A stretch of DNA of 64,000 nt from Dromiciops gliroides. Taxonomy: Eukaryota > Chordata > Mammalia > Microbiotheria > Microbiotheriidae. Shown here piece after piece: positions 21,655 to 33,109 of the stretch. The first letter of the stretch is position 1. Each line of letters begins with the position of its first letter. The notes beneath the pieces are model-generated. The model had not been told where the DNA came from and ran no database searches. It saw nothing but the letters and a program-made list of their open reading frames with translations. Position numbers and translations under genes: made by a program. The stretch spans positions 280,372,874 to 280,436,873 of the forward strand of contig NC_057866.1 in the NCBI RefSeq assembly GCF_019393635.1, in the 5' to 3' direction.

Positions 21655-22745
21655 ACTTTATTTTAAAAACTATTTTAAATTTATTTAGTATTTTATTTTC
21701 CCCCAATTACATTTAAAACATTTTTAACATTCATTAAAAAAAAGCTGAGTTCCTAATTCTCTACCTTCCTCCCTCCCCACCCCTCTTATTGAGAAAGCAA
21801 GCAATTAGATACAGGTGATACATGTGTAGTCATGCAAAACATTTCCATATGAGTCATGTTGTGAAAGAAAACAAAGACCAAAAGAAAACCCACCTCAAGA
21901 AAAATAAAGTAAAAAAGTATGCTTCAATCTGTATTCCAACACCATAAGCTCTTTCTCTGGGAATGGAGAGCATTTTTCCTCATAAGTCCTTCAGAGTTGT
22001 CTTGCATCATTGTATTGCTGAGAGTAAGTCATCACAGCCAATCATCTCACAGTGTTGCTGTTACTCTGTACACAGTACACTGGATTTTGCATCAGCTCAT
22101 ATGAGTCTTTCTAGGTTTTTCCAAGAGTGTCCTGCTTATCATTTCTTACAGTATGATAGTATTCTACCACAATCACACACCACAATTTGTTCAGCCATTC
22201 CCCTATTGATGGGCATCCCTTCATTTTCCCATTGTTTGCTACTAGAAAAGAGTTGCTATAAATATTTTTGTATATACAGGTCCTTTTCCTTTTTGTTTGT
22301 TTTTTTAATCTCTTTTTGTATACAGACCTAGTAGTGGTATTGCTAGGTCAAAGAGTGTGTGTGGTTTTATAGCTCTTTGGCCGTAGTTCCAAATTGCTCT
22401 ACAGAATGCTTGGATCAGTTTATAACTCCACCAACAGTGCATTAATGTCTCATTTTTCCTACATCCCTTCCAACACTTGTCAATGTTCTTTTCTGTCCTA
22501 TTAACCAATCTAATAGGTATGAGGTAGTACCACAGAATTGTTTTAATTTACATTTATACAATTAATAGCAATTTAGAGCACCTTCTCATATGATTGTAGA
22601 TAGCTTTGATTACTTCATCTGAAAACTGTTCTTATCTTTTAATCATTTATCAATTGGGGTATGGTCCTTATTTTTAGAAATTTGACTCAGTTCTCTATAT
22701 ATTTGAGAAATGAGGCCTTTTCCAGAGAGACTTGCTTTAAATTCC
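21655..22745 (-). mobile_element. L1 3' end, reverse orientation
   Basis: Starts with the reverse L1 3' UTR (tcctccctcccca, 'gattagatacaggtgatacatg') and runs back through ORF2 end motifs ('cattcccctattgatgggcatcc', 'ctccaccaacagtgcatta'). Confidence 0.8.
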
Positions 22746-23629
22746 CCCACACAAACTTATTTCCCTCCATCCAATTCTCCCCATTTATTCTATTCTCTCT
22801 CTTCATTCACCTTGTCCCTCCACAAGTGTTTTGCTTCAGACTAACTCCTCCCCCAATCTGCCTTCCCTTCTATCACTCCCCCTTCTCTTATCTCCTTCCC
22901 CTCCTTTCCTGTAGGGTAAGATAGATTTCTATACCCAATTGAGTGTGTATGTTATTCCCTCTTTGAGCCCATTCTGATGAGAGTAAGGTTCACTCACTCC
23001 TGCCCACCTCCCCTATCTTCCCCTCCACCATAAAAGTTTTTTCTTGCCTCTCATGTCATTACTTTTCAAACACACACAATAATAATGGGAATTAAGCTAG
23101 CTAAGTTGGCTAGTAGAATTCCTTGGGAGAACTGCCTCTATGAAGAGGTCAGAATTGCTTGTAAATGAATAACTATAACATTGGATTTAAAGGCCCCTGA
23201 AAGACTATTCAACAACCAAAGAAACAAATTGGAGCAGAGAGAAAACATTTTCAGCTGGGGTGATCCAGGAAGGGGACTCCGGGCTGAATCTGGAAGGAAG
23301 GGAAGGCTCCTGAAACATGGGGAAGAACACAGCCTCTCTGTGAGTCCTTCCCTTCCTCTCAGGCTCAGCCCAGGTACCACCAAAGCCATTCCATCTGCTT
23401 TGATTCCCTTCCCTGCACTTCCCCACTCCCACCCCCACCCCCACCCCAGGAAAGTCATGAAAGCATTTCTTCCCTCCTCCAATTTTTCTACAGTCATTTA
23501 TCATCATGCCTCACCTTCTGTAATACCTAACTGTGCACAAGTGGAAACTCCTTGAAGACAGGGGCTGTTTGATTTCTACTCTGTATCCCCCACCCCCGTG
23601 CAGTAAATGCTTCATATCCCAAACACCTC

Positions 23630-23960
23630 ATCATCCGTCCCCCAACACGCTCCCCTATTTTGTACTTCTCTGCTTCTGGTGAGGACATCACCACCCTCTC
23701 AATCACCCAGGTTCACAACCCCAGAGTCTCATCATTTCTCTCTCTCTCCTACTCCTCCACTCCTATCAGTTGCCAAGTTTTATCTATTCTACCGACACCA
23801 ATGTCCCTGGTGTGTGTCTCCCTCCTTCTAGCCACTCCCTGAGCCATCTCCATCTCTCGCCGGGGCTATTGCAGTAGCCTCCTAAAGATGTCCCTGCCCC
23901 GTCTCTGCCTCTGCCGCCTGTACCACACAGCTCCCTCTCACCCTGACGGCAGGCGGTCAC
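23630..23960 (+). mobile_element. L2-like fragment
   Basis: The sequence 'catctctcgccggggctattgcagtagcctcctaa' is an L2-type block. The boundaries are vague. Confidence 0.45.
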
Positions 23961-24119
23961 ATCTCCTCTTGGGGGAGGGGGGGGGGAATGGCTTGCTCTC
24001 TACCAAACAACCTAATAAGCTGCTTTCTAAAACGCTTTCAGATTTGGGGTTTTGTTCTTGCAAACAAAAGAATGAGCAAAGAGGGCACCGTGGTACGGGA
24101 CGGGCTCATACAAGCATCA

Positions 24120-24440
24120 GCTAAGAGCCAGAATTCGGAGGGTGTGTGAGCGGAGCAGCCAGTCTGACAGAACACAGAAAGCACGAAAGGAGGTGCCGGG
24201 AACCGGGCTGGTGGAAAGGTGGGAGGGAGCCAGACTGTCAGGAAGCCTCTAGTTACCAGACTGACGAGCTTGTGTTTGTTCCTGGAGGCAAGGGGGAGCT
24301 ACGAAGGTTTCTGGAGCAGGGATATCGCTTGGCATGGTCAGACCGGTGGCTGTGTGGAAGATGGATTGAACGCCGGGCAGACAGGCTGAGGAGGAGGCTA
24401 CTATCATGGTGCTAGTCGGCGGCAAGACGGGCCTGAACGA
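24120..24440 (+). repeat. GC-rich variant of the ~1-kb interspersed element
   Basis: Blocks 'aaggtttctggagcagggatat...tggtcagaccggtggctg', 'aggaggctactatcatggtgctagtc' and 'ggcctgaacgagggggtgagagga' parallel the middle of the copies at 42486 and 53786. Confidence 0.45.
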
Positions 24441-24577
24441 GGGGGTGAGAGGACTAGGAGCGAGCGGAAGAGGAATAACTAAGAGAAAAACTTCCTAGGA
24501 CCCTGAGTTCTCTCAAGGCGTTGGGGCGAGCAGAGAGATCCCCCTCCCTGTGGGTCTGCAGACAAAAAGGATGCAGA

Positions 24578-24731
24578 GGGGCAGCTAGGTGGCGCGGTGG
24601 ATAGAGCACTGGCCCCGGATTTAGGAGGACCTGACTTCAGATCCGGCCTCAGACACTTAACACTTACTAGCTGTGTGACCCTGGGCAAGTCACTTAACCC
24701 CCATTGCCTCACCCCCCCCCAAAAAAAAAAA
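24578..24731 (+). mobile_element. tRNA-derived marsupial SINE
   Basis: Full length. Near-perfect target repeats gat(g/t)cagag. Located in a TRMT9B intron, antisense to the gene. Confidence 0.94.
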
Positions 24732-24829
24732 GATTCAGAGACAAAGACTTCTGGCTTTAGCTGGACTGACTGTCCCTGAGGTCCTTCCCCTTCTATGTTC
24801 TGGGCTCCTGATGAGGAAACAGTGAGCCC

Positions 24830-24945
24830 CCTGACGAGGTGACCTTGGGCGAGTCATTCGCCTCTCTAGTCCTCCGTTTCCTCCATTGTAAATGTAAAAG
24901 GAGGGGGTGGCCCCTGAGGTCCCTTCTGACTCTAGATTCTGAGAA
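24830..24945 (+). mobile_element. MIR fragment
   Basis: Contains 'gaccttgggcgagtcattcgcctct' followed by 'gtttcctccattgtaaa'. Confidence 0.5.
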
Positions 24946-25025
24946 GGAAGGATGAGAAGAGGGAGAGGGAGAGGGAGAGAAGCGAAAGGACGTGCCCTGT
25001 CCTAGGGGAAGTCAGGAACTAAGAG

Positions 25026-25172
25026 TAACACAGTAGAAAGACCCCAGCTCTGGCGTCGGGGGACATCTGTCACTTACTAGTTGTGTAACTTTGTAATTTA
25101 TTTCAGAGCCTCAGTTTCCTCCTCTGTAAAAGGAGGGAGTTGGGCCGGATGTCCTCTGAGGACCCTTCCGTG
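25026..25172 (+). mobile_element. MIR copy
   Basis: Contains 'agtagaaagaccccagctctgg', 'cacttactagttgtgtaactttg' and 'cctcagtttcctcctctgtaaaagg'. Confidence 0.65.
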
Positions 25173-25444
25173 AATCTTATGCCTGGATAACCTCGACACC
25201 CTGAGACTATTTTCAGTGAATGAAGCCTCTCCCCCCGCCCCCGCTCCCGCCCGCGCCCCCACCCCCAGATTTCAGGTCCCTTTGAGGCCCATCACATCTT
25301 TATCTTCGATTCTTATTTTTCCAAGGACACAAGCCGCGAGGGATTAGTTATCTCTGGGTCGCCGATGCTAAGTTAGCTAACTGACCTCCCGCAGGCTCGG
25401 GATCCAGCAGGAGGAAGGGGGCCCCGTCCCCCTCCCTTCCTCAC

Positions 25445-25618
25445 CGCCGATGGAGATGATGGCGTCGAAGCTGCATTCTCTGAAGGGCAAGCGCAGGTTG
25501 TCGCACACCAGGACCTCACATCCCCTGCTGTGCGCGATGTCCACCAGGGGCCCGCAGTAGTCACAGCCCAGCTTGTACACCTGGTTGTTGACGCGGAGAT
25601 ACTTCCCAGTCCCACATC
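25445..25618 (-). CDS. TRMT9B: TRMT9B second coding exon (residues 53-111), SAM-binding core
   Basis: The acceptor is cttccacag|GATGTGG and the donor is ATCGGCG|GTGAGG. The exon is 174 bp and keeps phase 1 at both ends. It completes motif I (DIGCGTGKY, residues 51-59). It then carries LGCDYCGPLVDIA, whose acidic residue is expected to contact the SAM ribose, then VCDNLRLPF and the FDAIISIG motif that leads into the substrate side of the active site. All of these match the TRM9/ALKBH8 class I methyltransferase fold. The reading frame has no stops or frameshifts. The intron to the next coding exon is about 5.2 kb. Confidence 0.96.
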
Positions 25619-25832
25619 CTGTGGAAGACAAGATCGGCAGGCTTACGTCTTGTTCTTTGTAGCGACAAAGATGTCTCCGGGAGTGCAGCGGGCCCCATAA
25701 ACAGATAAATGTTACCCAATGTGACCCGGGCCACTCTGGGAGGAAATCCGGAGGCAGAAATCAGATCCAAGGGGTACCTCCCTTACTGAGTTATGGTACA
25801 AAATGATGTTTGTTTGGTGACAGTGCCTGGGA

Positions 25833-25950
25833 GAGGTCTCAGAGAAGCAGTGTAGTCTAGTGGAGGGAGCTGGGTTCAAGTCCCACTTTGGACTCATCCT
25901 GGCAGGGGGACCCCAGGAAAGTCACATTCTCCTTGGAGACCTCCAGCAGC
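25833..25950 (+). mobile_element. MIR 5' fragment
   Basis: The segment 'agaagcagtgtagtctagtggagggagctgggttcaagtccc' is the MIR tRNA-like head. Confidence 0.55.
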
Positions 25951-26189
25951 AGAGAAGGTGCCAACGTGGACTAGCAGAAGGGCTTTCCTCACCTGCGAAT
26001 GCCAGTGAAATCATAGGACCAGGGTATGTTGTAGGGCGGGAATCAGTGAAGGGAGGTGTGTGTGTGTAGGGGGGGGGTCGTTCTAGAAACAGAGAAGCTA
26101 GGGAAGGAAGTGGACAGACACTTTGAGGGCATGGATGCGGGGAACAAGGGGGACACGGGACTCTGGTTTGGCCAGATGGGAAGTCGTCA

Positions 26190-26530
26190 TGTCTGTGAAC
26201 AAGCATTGATTAAGCACTTACTATGTGCCAGGCGCTGCAATCAGTGATGATGATACAAAAAGGTGTCCCAACACCCCCAAGCCCCAAATGCCCCACGGAC
26301 TCTGCCTTCAGGGAGTTGACATTCTAAGAGGCGAGATAATTCCGCACATAAAAAGCAAGTACAAACTGAGTGAACTGAGTGAAGGGGAGGGGAAGGCAGT
26401 TGGCGTGTGTATGGGGGGGGGGGTGGCAGCAGGAAAGGCTTCAGCCAAAAGGTGAACTTTGAGCTAAGACCTGAAGAAGACCAGGGAGGTCCCAGTGCCA
26501 GGGAGGGGAGCGTTGGGTGAGAAGATGCAG
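26190..26530 (+). repeat. partial copy of the ~1-kb interspersed element
   Basis: Begins 'aagcattgattaagcacttactatgtgccaggcgctg' and continues through 'ttcagggagttgacattctaagaggcgagataa' and 'agctaagacctgaagaagaccagggaggtc', the same order as at 42486. Confidence 0.6.
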
Positions 26531-26658
26531 GGCTCAGAGTCAGCAAGACCCACCTCCAAACCTAGTCTCGGAAGTTCGTCAGCCACGTGACCATGGCAAG
26601 TCCGGGCACCACTGTCTGCCTCAGTTTCCCCATCTATAAGATGAGGATAGCAATAGCA

Positions 26659-26715
26659 TATAATAATAATAATAATATAATAATAACAAATGCTATTATT
26701 GTTATTATTCTTGTT
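26659..26715. repeat. (TAA)n run with an internal inverted repeat
   Basis: aataataacaa and its complement ttgttattatt lie about 9 bp apart (around 26680-26710), so a short hairpin is possible. Confidence 0.8.
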
Positions 26716-26945
26716 CAGTTGTCTCAGTCATGTCTGACTCTCTGTGGCCCCATTTGGGATTTTCTAGGCAGAGACACTGGAGTGGTTTAGTTATTCTCCA
26801 GCTCATTTGACAGAAGAGGAAACTGAGGCAAAGACGGTGAAGTGCCTTGCCCAGGCTCACACAGCTGGTAAGTATCTGAGGCCAGGCAGATTAGTCTTCC
26901 TGACTCCAGGAGTGGTGCCCCATCCACTGCACCACTTAGCGGCCC
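26712..26945 (-). mobile_element. RTE-mobilised SINE (RTESINE1-like), reverse
   Basis: Starts with 'ttgttcagttgtctcagtcatgtctgactctctgtgg', the reverse of the BovB/RTE 3' end, and ends in the SINE head 'ccactgcaccacttagcggcc'. Confidence 0.8.
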
Positions 26946-26999
26946 ATTGTTATTCTTATCACTGTCAATGCTCCTAAAAGCCAAAGGATCCTTGAGGCC

Positions 27000-27180
27000 A
27001 CCCTAGAATGAGGGCTGTCCTCAGCCTGGCTTCTTGGTAGAAAGAACATCTGGCTCAGGGTCAGGAAGACCTGGGTTCAAGTTCCCATTCTTCCATTTAA
27101 TAGCTGTGTATCATTCCTGAGCACATTCGGCAGCCTCTCTAGACATAAGTCTGATCCTTGGAGCTAAGGATGCTGGGACC
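27000..27180 (+). mobile_element. MIR fragment
   Basis: Contains 'tcaggaagacctgggttcaagttccc' and 'tttaatagctgtgt'. Diverged. Confidence 0.45.
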
Positions 27181-27544
27181 CTGGGCCTTATGGGGCAGTT
27201 GGAGAGAGAAGGACCTCAAACTTAAAAGTCTGGTTGGCCTCCCTCCCTTGCATTACCTGGCCACACACTCAGTATGACCTTGAAGAGGTCAACAGCTCTC
27301 TTCACAGCACAGGGGCTTTTTGTGGGTCAGAGAAGGGGCCATGTTCCCATTAGGACGACAGTTCGGTGCCTCCCCTTGATCTCAATACACTAGGGCAGCC
27401 CAGAGGTGCCCTCCATGTGTTTCATGAGGTCTTCTGATGCTTCAGGCAGACGGGCAAGCCCTGGGTTCTCCAAGGTTCTGTCCTCTAAGCATGAGCCCCA
27501 GCTTGGAGGTAACAGGAGAGGCTGCTACAGAAACTGCCAGCCAC

Positions 27545-27925
27545 AGTGAGTGAGTGAGTGAGTGAGTGAGTGAATGAATGAATGAGTGAGTGAATGAATG
27601 AATGAGTGAGTGAGTGAATGAATGAGTGAGTGAGTGAGTGAATGAGTGAGTGAGTGAATGAATGAGTGAGTGAGTGAATGAATGAGTGAGTGAGTGAATG
27701 AGAGTGAATGAGTGAGTGAATGAGTGAGTGAGTGAATGAGTGAGTGAGTAAATGAATGAGTGAGTGAGTGAATGAGAGTGAATGAGTGAGTGAATGAGTG
27801 AGTGAGTGAATGAATGAGTGAGTGAATGAGTGAGTGAGTGAATGAATGAGTGAATGAGTGAGTGAATGAATGAATGAGTGAATGAATGAGTGAGTGAGTG
27901 AGTGAATGAGTGAGTGAGCGAGCAT
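27545..27925. repeat. tetranucleotide array (GAGT/GAAT)n, about 380 bp
   Basis: tgag and tgaa units alternate in irregular blocks. Two single-site changes give 'gagagtgaatgag' phases. All three minus-strand frames are open and encode Ser-Leu/Ile-Thr/Ile-His repeats. That is a property of the repeat, not of a gene. Confidence 0.97.
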
Positions 27926-28779
27926 GAGAAGGGCTCCCACGTATATGCAAAACCCTGGGCTAATGCCAAGCCCCTGCCCATCTGTTCAGCTCCTAGAGCA
28001 TTTTGGAGGCATTTCAGGGAGGTTTGCCACCCCGCCTCACCCCCATCCTTTTTTTTGCATGTCAGACTCTGCACTGAGTTACAAATGGCTTGGCTCCCAC
28101 ACAGAGACCAAAGTTCACTTTTGTTAGGAGCCCAGGGGGCAGAGGGTCAGGACCAGGAGAAATCATTCTGCCCTGGGTGGCAGGAGGCTGGTGCCAGCAA
28201 CTCCCAGACTTTCCTGGAAACAGCAAGGAAGGAGCAAGTGACCCCCATCTTGGAGGCCCAGAGATGGGCCTGGGAGCAGGCACGGAGAGGCAGGTCTTCG
28301 GCCTCTGTGAGGGGTTTGAAGAGGGAGAGTGGAGGCAGGCAAGGGAGGGGCTAGTTTCCTTGGGATGGGGGAGAGGGAGTCGAGGAGTCAGTTTGGGGCT
28401 GGGAGAAGCCTCACTGTGGGCTGAAACCTGGTGTGTATGCATGGGGGAGGGGGAGAGACACAGAGAGACAGAGAGAGATGGAGAGATGAAGAGATCTGCC
28501 TTGGCCCCCCTCCTCCTCCTCCTCCCCTCCCAGTGCACACATGCCAGCACTAGGAGGAAAAGGCCCGTGGATGATCTAGCTCCTCCTGGCCTCCACTCAG
28601 GGCCAAGATCCGGGTCCCCGTTTGCTTCTGACAGGCTTAGAATTGGCTCTTTCAGTGAGTGGACCTTTGTCTGATGCAGGGCAACACCCACTGGGGTCTC
28701 CCTTGCCCAGCCCCACCTGCAGGTCACTCAGCTCCATTGGCAGGGCCTTAGAACGGTGGCGCTGTCCTAGGTCAGAGAG

Positions 28780-28930
28780 CTCAATCCCTTCCTTTTACAG
28801 ATGAGAAAACTGAAGCAGGCTAGAGGCTTGGGGACTCCCTGGCTCACAGAACTGGTAAGTGCCTGAGGCAGGATTTGAACCCAGGCCTTCCTGACTCCAG
28901 GCCTGTCCACCTCGCTGCCTCCTATTTCCC
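28780..28930 (-). mobile_element. MIR/SINE copy, reverse
   Basis: Contains 'ttttacagatgagaaaactgaagcag', 'actggtaagtgcctgaggcaggatttgaacccagg' and 'cttcctgactccag'. Confidence 0.65.
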
Positions 28931-30359
28931 CTCTCTGGGCCTCGGTTTCTCCATCTGTAAAAGGAGGGTAGGATTCGACTGGATGACCTCTAAGATGCCG
29001 CTAGCTCTGACATTCAGTGCTTTTTCAGTCTCAGAACATCTTGATCGGAGCAGAGTCAGCCTGACTCTCAGTTAGAGAGGTTTCTCTGGGTCTGCCCCAC
29101 CCAGCTTGCCGCACATGCTCAGGCATCTGCCTGTCTTCCTCATGACTGACAGACTTCAGCCAGGCTGGCCCTCTCAGTGCAGTGGACAACTCAGCCTCCC
29201 GGTGTTTAGTGTAGGTAGGAGACATTCATCCACCTCCTGCCTCAGTGACACCTTCCACGACCTAAGGGAGCTCTTTTACTCATGCCTGCTTTGAGTTCGG
29301 CCCAGGAAACAAGCCAACAAAAGATGGGGGCTGGGCTCTGGTGACCGGGACCACCCAGCTATGGGAGATGATGCTTTGGGGGTGGGAGTGATGGGCCTCA
29401 TGCACTTGGCTGAAGGTTACTGCCATGGGGTACTGGGAAAGTTTGGGAGAAATCCAAGCCACTGAAGATATATATTGGGGGCTTCCATGTTCAATTACTG
29501 GATTAAAAATGTCCTACGGACATATTTCTGGCTAGGAACAGCATTTGGGGTGTGCCCATAGGCCCCTGAATCCTCTTTCCTCTTTTCTTCTTGTTTCTCC
29601 AATTCTTCATTATCAAGCTTGTCTCTCCAGGATGAACCGGGAGCAATGTGGTGATATAAAAATGAAAGCTAGCAACAGGAATCTTATTTAAGAAAATAAA
29701 GTACACGTTCCCATATGTGTGGGAGATAACATTGGTTCGGCAGTTTAAGGAATCTGAGGGCCTTAGTTTCTTTAACTGTGAACACTTCATTGGGTTTCTA
29801 TCCACACATGGGAAATCTTTTAGAATCTTTTTGTTCAGGCCACACTGTGATTCCATAGGTGGGCCCTACAATACCACCAAGTCTTACCCCTTCCTTTAAC
29901 AAATGTAGAAGCAGAGACCAAGTGACATTGAGGGACCTCCACACAGGGAGCGAGTGTCTGAGCAAGAATCCAACTCAGTCTCCCCTGCTCCAAGGTTAGC
30001 ACTCTGCCTGCAGCTTCAGTGTGGACATAATCCCATGAGCATTCTAGGCTCACCCCTTCCTTGCCATCACGGCTGTTCCCGGCTTTGTCTTTGTGCTGCT
30101 GCTCATCAGTCATTCAGGACCCTGAGCCAAGAGGTCACTGAGTCTCCCGGCAGGGGGAGGAGATGGTTCTCCTCTCCATCCTGGCCAGAACAGCTGGCCC
30201 TGTCAGTGAGTGACAGGAGGGCTGCTCACTGCAGGACGAACGCTGCAGCCTGGCTAGGGCTCACACCAGCATCACCTCCACGTTGTTACTGCCCTGGCTT
30301 GGTTCTTGGATCTGTCAGCTTTCTCCATAACATTTTCACAGGTTTCTATACCTCAAGCT

Positions 30360-30510
30360 GGAAGGGACCAACCTCCTCATCACACACAGGAGGAAAGTTC
30401 TCCACCTAGGGATGTGAAGTCCCCGGCCCAGGTTCACACAGGGAACCCGAGGTAGGATTTGAACCTGGATCCACTGACTCCAGGGCCAGGGCTCATTCTA
30501 CCATATCGGC
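30360..30510 (-). mobile_element. MIR fragment, reverse
   Basis: Contains 'cacacagggaacccgaggtaggatttgaacctgg' followed by 'ctgactccagggccagggctc'. Confidence 0.55.
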
Positions 30511-31234
30511 CGCCATGTCTTTCTGCTTGGTGAGGACTTCAAGCACTTGCTGTTGGGTTAGCTCTGCAGAATCCCTCATGAGAGCGGCTGTTGTGTGGTT
30601 CTGCTTGGTTCCATGGACCACTGTGGGATGACAAGCACACATTTGCCCTAAGGAGGCCTGGGGTAATGGATGGGAACTGCCTCTCATCAGGGCCATGCTG
30701 GCATCCACCAACATGCAGCCAGGGGGAGCTTCTGGGATGTGAAGTCACTCTTCTAGGTGGGAGGCAGAGCAGCGTGAAAGCCACAGAGAAGAGGCAGGGT
30801 CTGTGCTCGTGGGGGATGGGAGGATGTGTACACTGGATCAGGATTGTGCTGGTGGAAGGCTACCGTGAGCGAGCGAGTGATCAAGCCAGTGAAGGTGGGT
30901 AGTTCAGAAGCTCCCAGTGAGTGGGGGGGTGGAAAATTCTCCATTGCCAGTCAGGGGTCACTTGGCTGGACAGTCCATCCCCTAGAGTTGTTGTCCCTCC
31001 ACTGTCTGTCACCACCTCTATCCCCCATCCCAAGGCCTGGCAGCAGGCAAGGGCGAGGCCCCCTCGGGAAGGACCTAACTCAGAGATCCCAGGGGGAACT
31101 GGACACTGCCATTCTTTTAAAGAATTCTTTTAAATTCTTTTAAACCCTCCAGCAAAACTGGACCGTTTCATGGTGTCTTGGCCAGCTGTCTAGGGCCTTC
31201 TCTGTCTGAAACAGGGACAGGTAGCATTGAGAAG

Positions 31235-31490
31235 GGAAGGGAATATGCACTGGTGGAGGGTCTACTATGTGCCAGGCCCTGGGCTAAGTGCTTTTCACCA
31301 TGATTCTCTCATGGGATCCTCACAACAACCCTAGGAGGTTGTTGTAATCATCTCCATTTTACAGTTGAGGAAACCGAGGGAAACAGGGCTAAGTGACCTG
31401 CCCAGGGTCACATAGCTAGCAAGTGTGTGAGGCAGGGTTCGAACTCCAGTCTTACTGACTCCAGGCCCAGCTCTCTAAACACAGCGTCAC
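31235..31490 (-). mobile_element. MIR copy, reverse, nearly full length
   Basis: Runs 'tctactatgtgccaggccctgggctaag', 'ggatcctcacaacaaccctaggaggt', 'cattttacagttgagg', 'cccagggtcacatagctagcaagtgtg', 'ctgactccaggcccagc'. Confidence 0.75.
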
Positions 31491-32210
31491 CAGCGGCTTC
31501 TCTACAGGGAAGCTCTTTGTGGGGAGGAAGGGGACCTCCCCTGTTCCATGGACCCTTCTAGACTTGTGCTTGCCCAGATTCTGGCTGACACCAAGCCAGG
31601 ACTGGTGCTGAGGCACAGAAAAGCCTCGGGAGCAGATTGTTAAATTCATAATTTATTTGTTAAGGGCTCTGTCACTGAAGGGCGAGCAGGAAGGCAGCCC
31701 GTCAGATGGGGCTCCTTCACTGGACTGGGAGCTTCCTGAGGGCAGGGCAGGGCAGGCCCTGTGCCTGGGCTCATTTTTGGGTGTCCAGGCCCAGGGCTAG
31801 GCCCTATGTGGGAGGAATGATTAATAAACAGCTCAGGTCCTTTCTCTGGGGTGCCACAGTGCAAGCCCTCAGCCTTCTGTGGGAAACAAGAGGCCTGATG
31901 TGGGCTGGGGGTTGGGGAAGACTCGTGCAAGCTGAGCACCTGCTGCTCCATCATGTCAGGTCACAGAGCTCCAAGCCCCCAGTCAACAGTAGCCAGGGTC
32001 TCTAATGGGGATGTTCTCTGGTAGCCAGTTCTGTTGTCCACAGGAACCTCTGGCCAGAAGGAAATCCTCTGGACCGAGCATGCCACGGGTTCGATAACTA
32101 CAAAGAGATCTTTGGGGGTGGGGGTGCGGGGGAGAGGGCCTGACTGGCTATCTGGCCTCAAAGGGCAGGACGAGGAGCCAGGGACATGCTGAGCTTTCAT
32201 CTTGCTTTAG

Positions 32211-32341
32211 TTTTTTGTTTGTTTTGCAGGGCAATGAGGGTTAAATGACTTGCCCAGGGTCCTGAGGATGGATTTGAACTCAGGTCCTCCTGAATCCAGG
32301 GCCGGTGCTTTATCCACTGCGCCACCTAGCTGCTCCCTCAG
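32211..32341 (-). mobile_element. tRNA-derived marsupial SINE, reverse, internally shortened
   Basis: Flanked by cttgctttag at 32201-32210 and 32342-32351. About 25 bp of the usual 'cacacagctagtaagtg' region is missing. Confidence 0.9.
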
Positions 32342-32590
32342 CTTGCTTTAGAGAAGAACTTCCCAACCCCAGAGCGTCTGCCTGCACCAGGGGGATGCCC
32401 CTTCCCTCAGTAAAGACTGGCTGATCCCTTGTGGAGGAGGACCGAGGTGGGGATTCCCACTGGAGCAAGGGTCAGCCTCACCGTGCCACCCCCCAGCCCG
32501 CCGTCCTATCCCCCAGCCCGCCGTGCCACCCCTCAGAGTGCCATGCCACCCCCAGCCCACCGTCCATCACCATGGGAGGCCTGGGCTTAC

Positions 32591-32748
32591 CTATGTCTGC
32601 CACGAGGCTGCCAGGTTTCTGCTCCAAGAGGAACTGTCGGACCCGGGGCCAGGCTTTGCCTTGAAGGTCGCTGAAATAGGCCGCTGTGCTTTTGTAGACT
32701 TCATGCACGTGCTGTCTTTCCAGCTGGGCAGCCTCCTCGGGCTCCATC
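32591..32748 (-). CDS. TRMT9B: TRMT9B first coding exon (residues 1-53)
   Basis: This exon encodes the N-terminus of a TRM9-like tRNA methyltransferase, the human KIAA1456/hTRM9L orthologue. The ATG is at 32747-32745. One base upstream lies a polypyrimidine-AG acceptor (ctcctccag|G), so the 5' UTR must be spliced in from an upstream exon. The exon ends ADIG with a GACATAG|GTAAGC donor after the first base of Gly53 (phase 1). Residues such as QHVHEVY, AYFSDLQ and KAWPRVRQFL are hallmarks of the family N-terminus. VADIG begins methyltransferase motif I, the SAM-binding glycine loop, which is completed by the next exon. Yeast Trm9 and ALKBH8 methylate wobble-uridine side chains in tRNA. TRMT9B activity is less settled, so the catalytic role is inferred from the family. 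Joined with the other two coding exons, the protein is 439 residues, close to the human length of about 454. Confidence 0.95.
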
Positions 32749-33109
32749 CTGGAGGAGAGGGACAGGGCTGAGAGGCTTTCCTGCTGCGCCTCTAGAGCCC
32801 ATTGTTAAATGTTTGCCGGTGCTAACACTTAGGATCCTTTTGTTGATGTCTATACTTGAGGACCATGGAGGAAAACGTCACTGGTGTGGATCACACTGAA
32901 AAGTGGGCTGTGTGCATTTTTTTTGGACAGTTGGTTGTTAAACATTAACCAGCACACACCTGCCTGAGACCCATCACAGATACCCAAAAGGGGAGGTGCT
33001 CTTGCTGAGGGACTTGGAGGATGTACACAGGTCATTCTCTCTTGTCATTGGTGGCAGCCAGCCACATCAACCAGGGCATGGCATCCAAAGGAGAATCCAC
33101 TAGTCTTGC

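Larger units (their letters stand above)
20278..25444 (-). other. TRMT9B: TRMT9B intron between the second and terminal coding exons
   Basis: This intron of about 5.2 kb holds old L1-like fragments (20560-20705 and about 20990-21200), a reverse L1 3' end (21655-22745), L2-like sequence (about 23400-23960), a GC-rich stretch resembling the roughly 1-kb element (24120-24440), a SINE (24578-24731) and two MIRs (24830-25170). In 22746-23400 I see only pyrimidine-rich unassigned sequence. Confidence 0.85.
25619..32590 (-). other. TRMT9B: TRMT9B intron between the first and second coding exons
   Basis: This intron of about 7 kb contains MIR and RTESINE copies, the GAGT/GAAT array (27545-27925) and a reverse SINE (32211-32341). 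The stretches 27926-28780, 28930-30360, 30510-31235 and 31490-32200 hold no gene or repeat that I can name. Open frames in them are GC-rich, unconserved-looking and overlap on both strands. Confidence 0.85.

Noticed and set aside
27545-27925. CRISPR-like array
   Set aside because: There are no unique spacers. The array is a simple tetranucleotide repeat in a vertebrate genome.
27442-28074. 210-codon minus-strand ORF rich in Ser-Leu-Thr-His
   Set aside because: It is the translation of the tetranucleotide array. All three frames are open and nothing in it resembles a protein family.
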